Origin: Streptomyces dioscori | Lineage (GTDB): Bacteria > Actinomycetota > Actinomycetes > Streptomycetales > Streptomycetaceae | Length of the DNA: 64,000 nt | Reading direction: 5' to 3' | NCBI RefSeq assembly: GCF_003024195.1 | Contig: NZ_KZ679042.1 | Coordinates: 62,001 to 126,000, forward strand | Part shown: in pieces, positions 32,687 to 41,763 of the stretch | Numbering within the stretch: the first letter of the stretch is position 1 | Layout: every line of letters starts with the position of its first letter | Program-made: the position numbers and the translations under genes | The notes under the pieces: generated by a model | Told to the model about the DNA's origin: nothing | Database searches by the model: none | Seen by the model: only the letters and a program-made list of their open reading frames with translations

Positions 32687-33639
32687 GCACTTCTACGACC
32701 GACCGACCCGCCACCGGCGGGAGCAGACGGACACCACCCGTCGGCGGGGATCCGCGGCCCGCGGAGCGACACGCCTGGATCGGCAGGCGCGAGCGCCTGA
32801 CGGCCGGGGGGTTCATGGCGCCGTCCGTGCTCCTCGTCGCGGTGTTCCTGCTCGCCCCGTTCGTGTGGACCATCCACCGCAGCTTCTTCGCCGACACCCG
32901 GACCTCCCCCTTCAGCTGGTTCGACAACTACACCCGGTTCGCCTCCGACCCGGCGCTGACCCGCTCGATCCAGAACACGCTGCTGTGGGTGGTGGGCACG
33001 GTCGTGCTCCCCTTCGTGCTCGGGCTGGCCATCGCCTGCATGACCGACGCCACCCGCTTCTCGCGTCTCGCGCGGCTGTGTGTCGTCCTTCCCTACGCGC
33101 TGTCGGGCTCCGCGGTGGCGGTGGTCTGGAACTTCATGCTCACCACCGACGGGGCCGTCAACCAGGTACTGACCTCGGTGGGTCTCGACTCGTTCGCCCA
33201 GGGGTGGCTGCTGACCTGGCCGGGCAACACCCTCGTGATGATCCTCGCCAACGCCTGGCAGGCGACCGGTGTGGCCGTCATCCTCTTCCTGGTCGGACTG
33301 CAGTCCATCCCGCCGGAAACCCTCGAAGCCGGCTCCCTGGACGGGGCGGGCAGCTGGCAGCAGTTCCGCCACATCGTCCTGCCGCAGCTGAAGCCCGTGT
33401 CCATCATCGTGATCGGCATGAGCCTGGTGAACGGCCTCAAGTCGTTCGACCTGATCTGGGTGCTCACCCAGGGCGGTCCGGGACGGGCCACGGAGACCCT
33501 CGCGGTGTCCATGTACAACGAGACCTTCCTGGAGCTGCGGCCCGGCGCGGGAGCGGCGATCGCCGTCGTCCTCACCGTCATCGTCCTGGCAGCCTCCTGG
33601 CTCTACCTGCGCCGTCAGCTCGACGTGAAAGGCGAATGA
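32683..33639 (+). CDS. Sugar ABC transporter permease (MalF type)
   Basis: A 318-residue inner-membrane permease of the carbohydrate CUT1 class. Membrane spans are seen near 48-70 (FMAPSVLLVAVFLLAPFVW), 105-130, 138-160, 190-215 and 285-305. The EAA loop reads ETLEAGSLDGAGSWQQFRHIVLPQLKP. The ATG at 32683 overlaps the binding-protein stop. It partners the next gene product. No ATPase gene is present in the cluster; Streptomyces CUT1 importers commonly share the housekeeping ATPase MsiK. Confidence 0.92.
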   Translation: MSTSTTDRPATGGSRRTPPVGGDPRPAERHAWIGRRERLTAGGFMAPSVLLVAVFLLAPFVWTIHRSFFADTRTSPFSWFDNYTRFASDPALTRSIQNTLLWVVGTVVLPFVLGLAIACMTDATRFSRLARLCVVLPYALSGSAVAVVWNFMLTTDGAVNQVLTSVGLDSFAQGWLLTWPGNTLVMILANAWQATGVAVILFLVGLQSIPPETLEAGSLDGAGSWQQFRHIVLPQLKPVSIIVIGMSLVNGLKSFDLIWVLTQGGPGRATETLAVSMYNETFLELRPGAGAAIAVVLTVIVLAASWLYLRRQLDVKGE

Positions 33640-34457
33640 CCATGTCCCTCGGCCGCGTCCTGCGCACCGGCACCGTCGCGGTGCTCGCCCTGCTCTGGCT
33701 GGTCCCGACCTGGCTCCTGGTGGTCAACGCCCTGGTGCCGGCCGAAAGTTACTCGGGCAGTCCGCACTGGCTCCCGACGGAGTTCGGGCTCTTCGACAAC
33801 ATGTCCCAGGCCTGGGACAAGGCCAACCTGGGCCCGGCGTTCGGCAACAGCCTGCTGTACTCCGTGGTCAGCGCGCTGGCCGCCGCCGTACTGGCCGCGG
33901 GCGCCGCCTTCGCCACGATCATCATGCCCGTGAAACACCGGGCGCTGTGGTTCTGGGTGATCTACTCCGGCACGCTGCTGCCCCTGCAGGTCTTCATCCG
34001 CCCGCTGTTCCTCTCGTACGCGGAATCGTCCCTGTACGACACCCAGTTCGGGCTCCTCCTCATCTACACGGCGATCGCGATCCCCTTCGCCTTCTTCGTC
34101 ATGCGCAACTACGCCCTCACCCTGCCCAAGGAGGTCGTGGAGGCAGCACGCCTGGACGGCGCGTCCTGGTGGCGGCTGTTCTGGCAGATCCATGTGCCCC
34201 TCACCAGGTCCGCCATGGTCGCCGTGTTCGTGTTCCAGTTCGTGGCCGTGTGGAACGACCTGATGTTCGGCATCACGCTGACCACGAGCCGCAACATCCG
34301 GCCGGTCATGGCCGCCCTCGCCGACCTGCAGGGCAACTACTCCAACGTCGGTCCCCCGGTCGTGCTGGCCGGAGCCCTCCTGGTCTCCCTGCCGACCCTG
34401 GTGCTGTTCTTCTCCGCCCAGCGCTTCTTCATCAGCAGCCTCAAGATCCACCGCTGA
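33636..34457 (+). CDS. Sugar ABC transporter permease (MalG type)
   Basis: A 273-residue CUT1 permease. Spans are at about 12-32 (VLALLWLVPTWLLVVNALV), 70-95, 105-125, 140-160, 185-205 and 240-262. The coupling loop is EVVEAARLDGASWWRLFWQIHVPLTRS. The C-terminus (LFFSAQRFFISSLKIHR) is typical of MalG proteins. I use the ATG at 33636, which overlaps the previous stop; the ATG at 33642 is better spaced from AAAGG and may be the real start, changing only two residues. Confidence 0.92.
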   Translation: MTMSLGRVLRTGTVAVLALLWLVPTWLLVVNALVPAESYSGSPHWLPTEFGLFDNMSQAWDKANLGPAFGNSLLYSVVSALAAAVLAAGAAFATIIMPVKHRALWFWVIYSGTLLPLQVFIRPLFLSYAESSLYDTQFGLLLIYTAIAIPFAFFVMRNYALTLPKEVVEAARLDGASWWRLFWQIHVPLTRSAMVAVFVFQFVAVWNDLMFGITLTTSRNIRPVMAALADLQGNYSNVGPPVVLAGALLVSLPTLVLFFSAQRFFISSLKIHR

Positions 34458-34546
34458 TCCCGTACGTCTCACCTCCGTACGCCGCACCTACCTCCGTCTC
34501 TCTCCGTCCGCCTCCTCTCCCTCCTCCTCTTCGTGAAGGGTGAACC

Positions 34547-35773
34547 ATGCCGCGAACGCTGCTCCGCCGTGCCACCGTGACCGCCGTCTGCGCGGGCCTG
34601 CTCTGGACCGCCGTCCCCGCACACGCCGGGTCCGCCTCTCCTGTCCGCCCCCACCCCGTCCCGCAGTCCCTGTGGGCCGACCGCGCCACCGCCGCGTACC
34701 GGTCCCTGCAGACCCATCTGTACGAGGGTACGGACCAGCACGGTCTGTACCTGGAGCACACTCCGCGGCAGGCGGCCGACCCGGCGCACTCCTACCTGTG
34801 GCCGTTCCGCGAGGCCGCGGCGGCGGCCGTCGACATGCAGGAGCTCCCCGGCAACGGAGGGGACTTCCGCCAGGACGCGGCGGAGCGCTTCGACACGTTC
34901 GAGCTGTACTTCGCCGGCGGCGACCGGCCGGGCTACCAGTCGTATCTGCCCGCGCCGCTCGGTTCGGGCGGCGACGTCTACTACGACGACAACGCCGTGG
35001 TCGCCCTGAGCCAGCTCGACCAGTACGAGTCCACCGGCGACCGCGCCTTCCTGCGGCGGGCCGAGAACGTCGTACCCGTCGTCAGCCGCGCCTGGGACGG
35101 CGACACCGGCAAGACCTGTCCGGGCGGCATGGACTGGGTCGACTCCCCCGGCAACAACATCCGGGCCACCAACGTCACCGCGCTCTCGGCCCAACTCGCC
35201 GCCCGCCTCTACGAGCACACCCACAAGCGCGCCTACCTCGAAAAGGCCGAGCAGTGGTACGGCTGGGTGTCCTCGTGCATGCGCAAGGCACCGGGCCTGT
35301 ACGTCAACGACCGCAACGACGACGGCGGCACCAACGAGACGCTGTGGACGTACAACTCGGGTGCCATGATCGGCACGGCCACCGCCCTCTATCGCGGGAC
35401 CGGCAGGAACAGCTGGCTGACCAAGGCCGTCACCGACGCCGACGCCTCGCTCGCGTACTGGGGGCAGGGCACCCGGCTGCACGACCAGCCGGCCGTCTTC
35501 AACGCCTTCTACTTCAAGGACCTCCTCGACCTGGACGCCGTCCGCCCGAACTCCGCCTACCGGCAGGCCATGAGCGGCTACGCGGACAGCACGTACCGGA
35601 CCAACAGGGACACCGCCACCGGGCTGTTCCGCTTCCAGCCGTCGAACGGCGGCGACTACGACCCGCAGGCACCGGCCGCGACCCTCAACCAGTCGGCCAT
35701 GGTGCAGATCTTCGCCACCCTGGCCCAGAGCGACCGGCGCGGCCATGGGAACGGGCCGAAGCAGGCCCCGTAA
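34547..35773 (+). CDS. Secreted GH76 endo-alpha-1,6-mannanase
   Basis: A 408-residue secreted enzyme with a Sec signal (LLRRATVTAVCAGLLWTAVPAHA) and one GH76 (alpha/alpha)6 domain. The catalytic pair is visible in DVYYDDNAVVALSQL (about 143-157); GH76 uses two adjacent aspartates. Further family blocks are YLWPFREAAAAAVDM, SPGNNIRATNVTALSAQLAARLY, WTYNSGAMIGTATALY and the C-terminal TLNQSAMVQIFATL. It attacks the alpha-1,6-mannan backbone of yeast-type mannan outside the cell, supplying oligosaccharides to the adjacent importer. It follows the permease by 89 bp. Confidence 0.93.
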   Translation: MPRTLLRRATVTAVCAGLLWTAVPAHAGSASPVRPHPVPQSLWADRATAAYRSLQTHLYEGTDQHGLYLEHTPRQAADPAHSYLWPFREAAAAAVDMQELPGNGGDFRQDAAERFDTFELYFAGGDRPGYQSYLPAPLGSGGDVYYDDNAVVALSQLDQYESTGDRAFLRRAENVVPVVSRAWDGDTGKTCPGGMDWVDSPGNNIRATNVTALSAQLAARLYEHTHKRAYLEKAEQWYGWVSSCMRKAPGLYVNDRNDDGGTNETLWTYNSGAMIGTATALYRGTGRNSWLTKAVTDADASLAYWGQGTRLHDQPAVFNAFYFKDLLDLDAVRPNSAYRQAMSGYADSTYRTNRDTATGLFRFQPSNGGDYDPQAPAATLNQSAMVQIFATLAQSDRRGHGNGPKQAP

Positions 35774-35833
35774 CCACCCGCTTGCGATCCTGACCGCGCC
35801 CCGCCCTCCCGACACGAAGGACGATCACGCACC

Positions 35834-38800
35834 ATGCCCAAGCCACCGCTGACCCGGCCGTCCTGGTGGGACTCCGACCTCGCGCGCGACATCCTGCGCG
35901 ACCGTGTGGTCACCTCCACCGTCGGCGTGGGTGACCTGGAGGTGCGCCTGTCGGGCGAACCCCTGTTGCGCCACGACGGCTCCGGCGGACTGCTGCAGTC
36001 CATCCGGGTGGGACTGCACCGGGGAGGCGCGGCGGCCGGCACCAGGGCGCCGCGCGTCACAAGAGTCCGGGTCACCACCGCCGGTGGCACGCCCGTCCGC
36101 AGCGAAATCCTCTCCGGCCCCGGGACGGACCTCCGCGTCCTGGTGCCGGAGGTGGACGCGCCCACCGCCCTGCGGATCGAACTCCCCGACCTGGCGGAAA
36201 ACACCTGGCTCGACTTCGAGGCCCGCCCGCAGCGCCACTGGACGCTGCACCTGGTGCAGCACTCCCACCTCGACATCGGCTACACCGATCCGCAGGGCCG
36301 GGTCATGGCCGAGTCCCGCGCCTACCTCGACTCGCTGCTCGAACTGTGCCGGGACACCGACGACTGGCCGGAGCCCGCCCGGTTCCGCTGGGCCGTCGAA
36401 GGGTTCCACTCCTTCCAGGACTGGAGCGCCAACAGGCCCGCACGCCAGGTGGAGCACTTCCTGGACCGGGTGCGCGAGGGGCGCGTCGAGCTGACGGCGA
36501 TGCCGTTCAACCTCCACACGGAGACCTGCTCCACCGACGAACTGCACGAACTGCTGCGCCCGGTCACGGAGTTGCGCGACCGCCACGGCATCGACATCAC
36601 CACGGCCATGCAGACCGACGTGCCCGGGCAGGTGGTCGGCCTGCCCGACGTCCTGGCGGACAACGGCATCCGCTATCTGTCCGTGGCGCACAACTGGGCC
36701 GGGCGGGCCGTCCCGCACCTCGTCGGCGGAGAGCACCTGCCGCGGCTGTTCCGCTGGCAGGCGCCCAGCGGCAACAGCGTGCTGGTGTGGCGTACGGACA
36801 CACCGCACGGTCTGGCGTACATGGAGGGCTCGATCCTCGGTTTCGACGAGTCCTACGCCAGTGTCGACGACCTGCTGCCCGCCTACCTGTCCGCCCTCGC
36901 CCGGTTCCCCTATCCGCACGAGGGCCGTGGGATTCCCGGCTTCCCCATCCTCGACGGGACCTCCGCCGCCACTGCCGGCGTCGAGCCGTACCCGTGGGAC
37001 GTCCTGCACCTGCGCGTGCTGGGCAAGTTCGCCGACAACGGGCCGCCCCGCCGGATCATCGCCGACACGGTACGCCGCTGGAACGAGCAGTGGGCCTACC
37101 CGCAGCTGCGGGCCTCCCGCAACGAGGACTTCTTCGCGGACGCCGAACAGCGCGTCGGGGACCGCCTGGAGACCTACCGCGGCGACTGGAGCGACTGGTG
37201 GGTGGACGGGGTCGGCGCCGGAGCCGTCCCGCTCGCCGCCACGCGCCGAGGTCAGGCGGCCCTCGCCGAGGCCCAGACCGTGGCCGGGTACGCGCACCTG
37301 ATGGGCGTGCCCGGCAGCACGGCGGTCACGGCGAAGGCACCGGCCGTCTACCGGGCCGCCTCGCTGTTCAACGAGCACACCTGGGGCGCCGGCGACCCCT
37401 GGACCCACGGAGACCACGGCCACGGGTCCGGGGAGCGGCAGTGGCACTGGAAGTACGCGCAGGCCATGCGTGCCCACGACGACGCGGAGACGCTCCTGGA
37501 CGCCGCTTCCGCGCTGCTCGGGGAGGCCTTCGCCGCCCCCGCCGACGCGCTCGCCTCCTTCCACGTCGTGAACACCTGCAGCTGGCCGCGGTCGGAGACG
37601 GCACGGCTCTTCCTGCCGGAGAGCACGGTCGCGCTGCGCGACGCGGTCCAGGTCCTGGATGCCCGTACCGGCGCGCCCCTGCCGTTCGTGGAGGAGGCGC
37701 AGAGCAACGACCGTCACCGGGCGGCCGGGCGGTTCCTGCATGTGCCGGTCGCCGACGTACCGGCCTGCGGGTCGCTGCGCCTCGACATCGTCCCCGACGT
37801 GGGCGGCGACCGGGCGGACGCGTCCTGGACGGAGACGTCCACGGACCCGGTCGTCCTGGAGAACGACCACCTACGGGTCACCGTCGACCTCCGCGAGGCG
37901 TGCATCGGCTCCGTCGTCGACAAGCACACCGGACGCGAACTGGTCCGACAGGACGCCGTCACCGGCTTCAACGCCTACCTGTACGACGAGTACGCCACGG
38001 CCGGCGCGTTCAACCATCAGTCCAGCAAGACCGTCGCCGACGACTCGATGCACCTGCTCGCCTCGCGCAGCACGGCGCCGCCCGCCGCGCTCGTCGACCG
38101 CATCACGGACGCCACCGGCCAGACCCTCGTCTACGAATGCGCCCCTGCCGGGACCCGCCGGCTCCGGGTGAGGGTGCACCTCCCGCACGACGCGGCCCGC
38201 ATCGACGTGGAGAACCGCGTCGACAAGACGGCGACGCTCACCAAGGAGAGCGCCTTCTTCGCCTTCCCGTTCGCCCTGGACGACCCCACGGTGCGTACGG
38301 AGGCCACCGGCGGGATCCTGGGCACCGACCGGGAGACCGTGCCGGGGTCCGCCACCCACATGCGCGCGATCCGCCGCTGGATCAGCCTGAGCGACGCCGG
38401 CCACCACGCCGCCCTGGCGACGGCCGACGCCCCCCTCGTGCAGCTCGGCGGGATCGCGATCCCGTACGCGCCCTACCCGCAGTCCCTGCCGCAGGAGGAG
38501 CCGGGCACTGTCTTCTCCTGGGTGCACAACAACATCTGGGACACCAACTTCCCCTCCCAGCAGGCGTTCCACCACACGTTCCGCTACAGCGTCGCCTTCA
38601 CCGGGGCCGACCAGAACGCCCCCGACGGCGTCGCGGAACAACTGGCCGTGCGTACCGCGGCCGTCACCGGCCACCCCCTGGTGCCGGTCCGCGCCCGCGC
38701 CGTGGCCCGCGCCGGAGCCGAGGCGCAACCTCCGGCGCAGACACGGCTGTTGACCCTGGACGACGCCCGGGTGCGACTCGTCGGGCTGACCGTCCCCGGT

Positions 38801-39019
38801 GAGGGACGGCTCATGATCCGACTGCAGTCCCTGGCCGACACTCCGGTCACCTGCCGCGTCGGCACCCCGCTCGCGGTCGGGCAGGCGTTCCGCACCAACT
38901 ACCTCGGCCTGGACCCGCACGCGATCGACGTGGAGCCGGAGGGAGGCATCCCGGTCACCGTCCCGGCGCTCGGAACGGTGGCGGTCGTCCTCCACCTGCG
39001 CCCTTCGCCGGACAAGTGA
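35834..39019 (+). CDS. GH38 alpha-mannosidase
   Basis: A 1061-residue cytoplasmic mannosidase (no signal peptide). The GH38 metal-site motif is LVQHSHLDIGYTDPQG at about 140 (His and Asp zinc ligands), and the probable nucleophile aspartate is in TAMQTDVPGQVVGLPDVL near 260. A helical middle domain follows (NEHTWGAGDPWTHGDHGHG near 515), then the C-terminal beta-sandwich region characteristic of the family. The length matches bacterial GH38 enzymes. It should remove alpha-1,2, alpha-1,3 or alpha-1,6 mannose from imported oligosaccharides, with GH125 cleaning up 1,6-linkages. Last gene of the right arm. Confidence 0.92.
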   Translation: MPKPPLTRPSWWDSDLARDILRDRVVTSTVGVGDLEVRLSGEPLLRHDGSGGLLQSIRVGLHRGGAAAGTRAPRVTRVRVTTAGGTPVRSEILSGPGTDLRVLVPEVDAPTALRIELPDLAENTWLDFEARPQRHWTLHLVQHSHLDIGYTDPQGRVMAESRAYLDSLLELCRDTDDWPEPARFRWAVEGFHSFQDWSANRPARQVEHFLDRVREGRVELTAMPFNLHTETCSTDELHELLRPVTELRDRHGIDITTAMQTDVPGQVVGLPDVLADNGIRYLSVAHNWAGRAVPHLVGGEHLPRLFRWQAPSGNSVLVWRTDTPHGLAYMEGSILGFDESYASVDDLLPAYLSALARFPYPHEGRGIPGFPILDGTSAATAGVEPYPWDVLHLRVLGKFADNGPPRRIIADTVRRWNEQWAYPQLRASRNEDFFADAEQRVGDRLETYRGDWSDWWVDGVGAGAVPLAATRRGQAALAEAQTVAGYAHLMGVPGSTAVTAKAPAVYRAASLFNEHTWGAGDPWTHGDHGHGSGERQWHWKYAQAMRAHDDAETLLDAASALLGEAFAAPADALASFHVVNTCSWPRSETARLFLPESTVALRDAVQVLDARTGAPLPFVEEAQSNDRHRAAGRFLHVPVADVPACGSLRLDIVPDVGGDRADASWTETSTDPVVLENDHLRVTVDLREACIGSVVDKHTGRELVRQDAVTGFNAYLYDEYATAGAFNHQSSKTVADDSMHLLASRSTAPPAALVDRITDATGQTLVYECAPAGTRRLRVRVHLPHDAARIDVENRVDKTATLTKESAFFAFPFALDDPTVRTEATGGILGTDRETVPGSATHMRAIRRWISLSDAGHHAALATADAPLVQLGGIAIPYAPYPQSLPQEEPGTVFSWVHNNIWDTNFPSQQAFHHTFRYSVAFTGADQNAPDGVAEQLAVRTAAVTGHPLVPVRARAVARAGAEAQPPAQTRLLTLDDARVRLVGLTVPGEGRLMIRLQSLADTPVTCRVGTPLAVGQAFRTNYLGLDPHAIDVEPEGGIPVTVPALGTVAVVLHLRPSPDK

Positions 39020-39031
39020 CGTCCGCGGTAG

Positions 39032-39059
39032 GCGGGGGCGGCGGATCCGGCGCCCCCGC
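39032..39059. terminator. Hairpin between convergent GH38 and siderophore-interacting genes
   Basis: GCGGGGGCG (39032-39040) pairs with CGCCCCCGC (39051-39059) around a 10-base loop that itself contains CGGATCCG. It ends the mannan operon and can act on both strands. Confidence 0.8.
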
Positions 39060-39065
39060 TGCCGG

Positions 39066-39893
39066 TCAGGCGGCAGCAGCGGCCTCGTGCACCTCACGCT
39101 TCCAGAAGCCGGAGAAGGTGATACGCGACTTCGGCAGTCCCGAGCGGTGCAGGTGCCGTCGGCCCTCGGTGGCGAGGGTCGACTCCCCCACGACGAAGGC
39201 ATAGCCCTTCGGGTCGGCGGACACCTGCCGGCGCAGCTCCGCGAGTGCGGCGGCACCGGGTACCGCGGACGGGTCGTCGCGCACCACCCAGGTGACGGTC
39301 ATTCCGGCCGGGGCGTCCAGCTCTCGGCGGTCGCCCGCGGTCGGGATCTCCTGGATGACACGGCCGACCGCTTCACGCGGGAGGGAGCGCAGGATCCCGG
39401 CCGTCGCGGGCAGACCGCTCTCGTCGGCGACGAGCAGTACCTCGGAGGCGTCGTCGGGGCAGTCGAACAGCAACCCCTGGTCGAGGAGCGCGAGTTCCTC
39501 ACCGGGGCTCACTCCGCAGGCCCAGATCGCCGCGGCGCCCTCCGGTTCGCCGCCCGGACCGCAGTGCACGACGAAGTCGATGTCGAGCTCCGCCGCGTCG
39601 GGACGGAACTCGGCCACGGTGTAGTTCGCGCAGTGCGCCCGCTCGTCCTCGGGGGTGGCGAGGAACGGCTTCCACCAGACCGGTCCGGAGATCTCCGGCA
39701 GGACGAACTCCTCCTGGTGCGGTTTCCGCAGGAACAACCGGAACCACTGATCGTAGCCTTGCCACGGGAACGAGGAGAGGTCGGGTCCTGTCACCGTGAC
39801 CCGTTGCATCGAGGACGTGTACCGCTCACTGCGCACGACGTGACAATGGAACAGCCGGGGCTGCCGGGGCATCAACTTCGGATTCTTCGCCAC
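39066..39893 (-). CDS. Siderophore-interacting protein (FAD-binding ferric-siderophore reductase)
   Basis: A 275-residue SIP-family flavoprotein that reduces ferric siderophores to release iron in the cytoplasm. The N-terminal FAD-binding barrel includes TVTGPDLSSFPWQGYDQWFRLFL, and the C-terminal NADPH/SIP domain includes LLVADESGLPATAGILRSLP, GYAFVVGESTLATEGRRHL and ITFSGFWKREVHE. The start is GTG at 39893; a candidate iron box ends only four bases upstream of it, implying a leaderless or nearly leaderless transcript. An internal ATG at 39872 is possible. No siderophore synthesis or uptake genes are adjacent. Confidence 0.92.
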   Translation of the reverse strand: MAKNPKLMPRQPRLFHCHVVRSERYTSSMQRVTVTGPDLSSFPWQGYDQWFRLFLRKPHQEEFVLPEISGPVWWKPFLATPEDERAHCANYTVAEFRPDAAELDIDFVVHCGPGGEPEGAAAIWACGVSPGEELALLDQGLLFDCPDDASEVLLVADESGLPATAGILRSLPREAVGRVIQEIPTAGDRRELDAPAGMTVTWVVRDDPSAVPGAAALAELRRQVSADPKGYAFVVGESTLATEGRRHLHRSGLPKSRITFSGFWKREVHEAAAAA

Positions 39894-39897
39894 GCGG

Positions 39898-39916
39898 TAA
39901 GGCTAGCCTTAGCTTA
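39898..39916 (-). promoter_or_regulatory. DmdR/IdeR-type iron box
   Basis: On the minus strand TAAGCTAAGGCTAGCCTTA matches the actinobacterial iron box TTAGGTTAGGCTCACCTAA at about 14 of 19 positions and is itself palindromic. It sits immediately before the start of the siderophore-interacting gene, so it would overlap the promoter core. Confidence 0.75.
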
Positions 39917-40002
39917 CTTCGATGCCAACCCCGGTCCCGTACGCCGGTGAGCGAGCGGCCTGGCCGAGTGACCTGGCGAGCGGAACGGACGAGGAGGACC
40001 GT

Positions 40003-41031
40003 ATGAGGATCGTCATCACCGGTGGCTTCGGTTTCCTGGGACGGCAGGTCACCGACGTCCTGCTCGCGCGGCGGACGCTGTGCGGTGCCCCCGTCGACAG
40101 GTTGGTTCTCCTCGACCGGTACGTGCCGGCCTCGGCGCCGGTGGCGGACGACCCGCTGGTCGATGTCGTCCGGGGCGAACTGAGCGAGCGCCTCGACGAC
40201 GTCTTCAGTGAGCCCGTGGACGTGGTCGTCCATCTGGCGTCGGCCGTGTCGGCCGAGTGCGAGAGCGACTTCGACCTGGGCATGACCGCCAACCTGGACA
40301 CGACGCGCGCGCTGCTCGATGCCGCCCGCGCCCAGTCGGCCGCGGGCGGGCCGACACCCCGGGTGGTGTTCTCCAGCAGCGTCGCGGTGTACGGCTCCGA
40401 CCCCGCGGCGCCCCTGCCGCCCGTGGTCGACGAGTGGACGCTGCCGACGCCGCAGTCGAGTTACGGAACACAGAAACGCGTCTGTGAGCAGTTGATCGCC
40501 GAGTACACGCGCCGGGGATTCATCGACGGCCGCGTGGCCCGTCTCATGACCGTCGTGGTACGGCCGGGCGCACCGAACGCGGCCGCCTCCGGTTTCCTGT
40601 CCGGCATCATCCGCGAACCCCTCTCCGGACTCCCGGCCACCTGCCCGGTCGACCCCGCCCTGCGCGTCGCGCTGGCCTCACCCCGGCGCACCGTCGAAGG
40701 CATCCTCCGCATCACCGAGGCCGGGCGCGACGACGGCCCCGGCTCCCTCGAAGGCAGGCTTCCGGTCAACCTGCCGGCCCTCACGGTCACGGTCGCCGAC
40801 ATGCTCGACGCGCTGCGCCGGGTGGCCGGAGACGCCGTAGCCGACCTGGTGACCGTCGCGCCCGACCCCGCGATCGAGGCGATCGTCGGTTCGTGGCCCG
40901 CCTCGTTCGACACCACACGCGCGACGGCACTCGGCCTGCGCCCCGACGACACCTTCGAGTCGGTCGTCAGGGCGTACGTCCAGGACCACCCTGACGCCGT
41001 CACCGGCACGGTCGGGACGAGCGGTCCCTGA
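40003..41031 (+). CDS. NAD-dependent epimerase/dehydratase, DenD-like
   Basis: An extended short-chain dehydrogenase of 342 residues. The Rossmann motif is VITGGFGFLGRQV, the catalytic Ser is in VVFSSSVAVYGS, and the Tyr/Lys pair in SSYGTQKRVCEQL. The overall pattern (VFSSSVAVYG, RLMTVVVRPGAPNAAASGFLSGIIREPLSG) matches D-erythronate dehydrogenase-like enzymes of sugar-acid catabolism. GAGGAGG five bases before the ATG decides the start over a longer frame from 39922. No DenA/DenB partners are nearby, so substrate remains uncertain. Confidence 0.85.
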   Translation: MRIVITGGFGFLGRQVTDVLLARRTLCGAPVDRLVLLDRYVPASAPVADDPLVDVVRGELSERLDDVFSEPVDVVVHLASAVSAECESDFDLGMTANLDTTRALLDAARAQSAAGGPTPRVVFSSSVAVYGSDPAAPLPPVVDEWTLPTPQSSYGTQKRVCEQLIAEYTRRGFIDGRVARLMTVVVRPGAPNAAASGFLSGIIREPLSGLPATCPVDPALRVALASPRRTVEGILRITEAGRDDGPGSLEGRLPVNLPALTVTVADMLDALRRVAGDAVADLVTVAPDPAIEAIVGSWPASFDTTRATALGLRPDDTFESVVRAYVQDHPDAVTGTVGTSGP

Positions 41032-41116
41032 GGGAGGGAGCACGACGAGCGGGGTGAGGGCGACACCGATGGCGGGGTCGGCGTGTGGGGCTGTGCCGTC
41101 GGGGGAGTTTTCGGCC

Positions 41117-41158
41117 GCGGGTGCGTCGTGGCTGGTCGCGCAGTTCCCCGCGCCCCTT
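41117..41158. repeat. Dispersed Streptomyces intergenic repeat
   Basis: The stretch around GTGGCTGGTCGCGCAGTTCC and CCGCGCCCCTTGG is the familiar element scattered between Streptomyces genes, often in hundreds of copies. Here it lies between convergent genes and is not part of either. Confidence 0.6.
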
Positions 41159-41192
41159 GGAAGCGTCGGCGCGGCGGGTGCCCTGCGTGAGG

Positions 41193-41666
41193 CTAGGTTG
41201 CGCCGGGCAGGCCCAGGGCTGTCAGGAGGGTCGAAGAGAGTTCTTCCGCGAACAGGGCCGACGTGGTGAGCGTACGTCGGACGGCTTTCTCGTCGGGTGT
41301 CAGTCCGGCGGCGGCCGACCACGCGAGTGCGCCGGCCACGGCGGGTTCGAGGGGGAACTGCTCCAGCGGTATCTCGTAACTCTCCGCGATCTCCCTGTTG
41401 AGCAGGCCCTCCCAGCTGTTGCCGTCCGGTGTGAGGGCCTCGATGAAACCCACATCGCTGTCGAGGAAGGACACCATGAGGGCCGGTGTCCTCATCTGCC
41501 GGACGAGGTTCGCCAGGCTGCGCGGGCCGGCGTCGGCGAAGTCGGTGACCTGCCAGCCCTCCGCCAACGCCTTCGTCTCGTCGATGTCCGTGAATCCGGC
41601 TGCCCGCATGAACTGGTGCAGTTCGCCCGAACACCGGGTCGTCAGTGATCCGCCCGAGTTTCCCAT
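41193..41666 (-). CDS. Hypothetical protein behind a DNA-damage-type promoter
   Basis: A 157-residue protein I do not recognise. It is soluble and acidic, with predicted helices (GELHQFMRAAGF, RSLANLVRQM) and a C-terminal AFAEEL-like helix (TSALFAEELSSTLLTALGL). There is no membrane span or known catalytic motif. I choose the ATG at 41666 because a TTGTCAGAG-N8-TACCTT promoter ends seven bases before it, implying a leaderless message; the longer frame would translate through the promoter. The adjacent DUF6461 gene has the same promoter in the same geometry, so the two are probably induced together. Confidence 0.65.
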   Translation of the reverse strand: MGNSGGSLTTRCSGELHQFMRAAGFTDIDETKALAEGWQVTDFADAGPRSLANLVRQMRTPALMVSFLDSDVGFIEALTPDGNSWEGLLNREIAESYEIPLEQFPLEPAVAGALAWSAAAGLTPDEKAVRRTLTTSALFAEELSSTLLTALGLPGAT

Positions 41667-41673
41667 GACGCGC

Positions 41674-41696
41674 AAGGTAGCCGATGCCTCTGACAA
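41674..41696 (-). promoter_or_regulatory. PafBC/RecA-NDp-type promoter
   Basis: Reading on the minus strand: TTGTCAGAG (41696-41688), eight bases, then TACCTT (41679-41674). This fits the actinobacterial DNA-damage motif TTGTCRGTG-N8-TAnnnT with one change (T to A at the eighth base of the box). The start codon follows after seven bases. Confidence 0.7.
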
Positions 41697-41763
41697 GCCG
41701 GCTGTCGTCCACGGCTGCGGTCGAAGCGCGTGGCGTCGCAGCGCCCGGTGAGCCGTTCAGCCG

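Noticed and set aside
32643..33635. Extended N-terminus of the MalG-type permease (604 codons)
   Set aside because: The added part is an out-of-frame reading of the first permease. The ATGA junction at 33636 is the normal start.
36346..38802. An 818-codon plus-strand frame inside the mannosidase gene
   Set aside because: It is the shifted frame of the GH38 gene, with Arg/Pro-rich low-complexity translation. The GH38 frame carries all family motifs.
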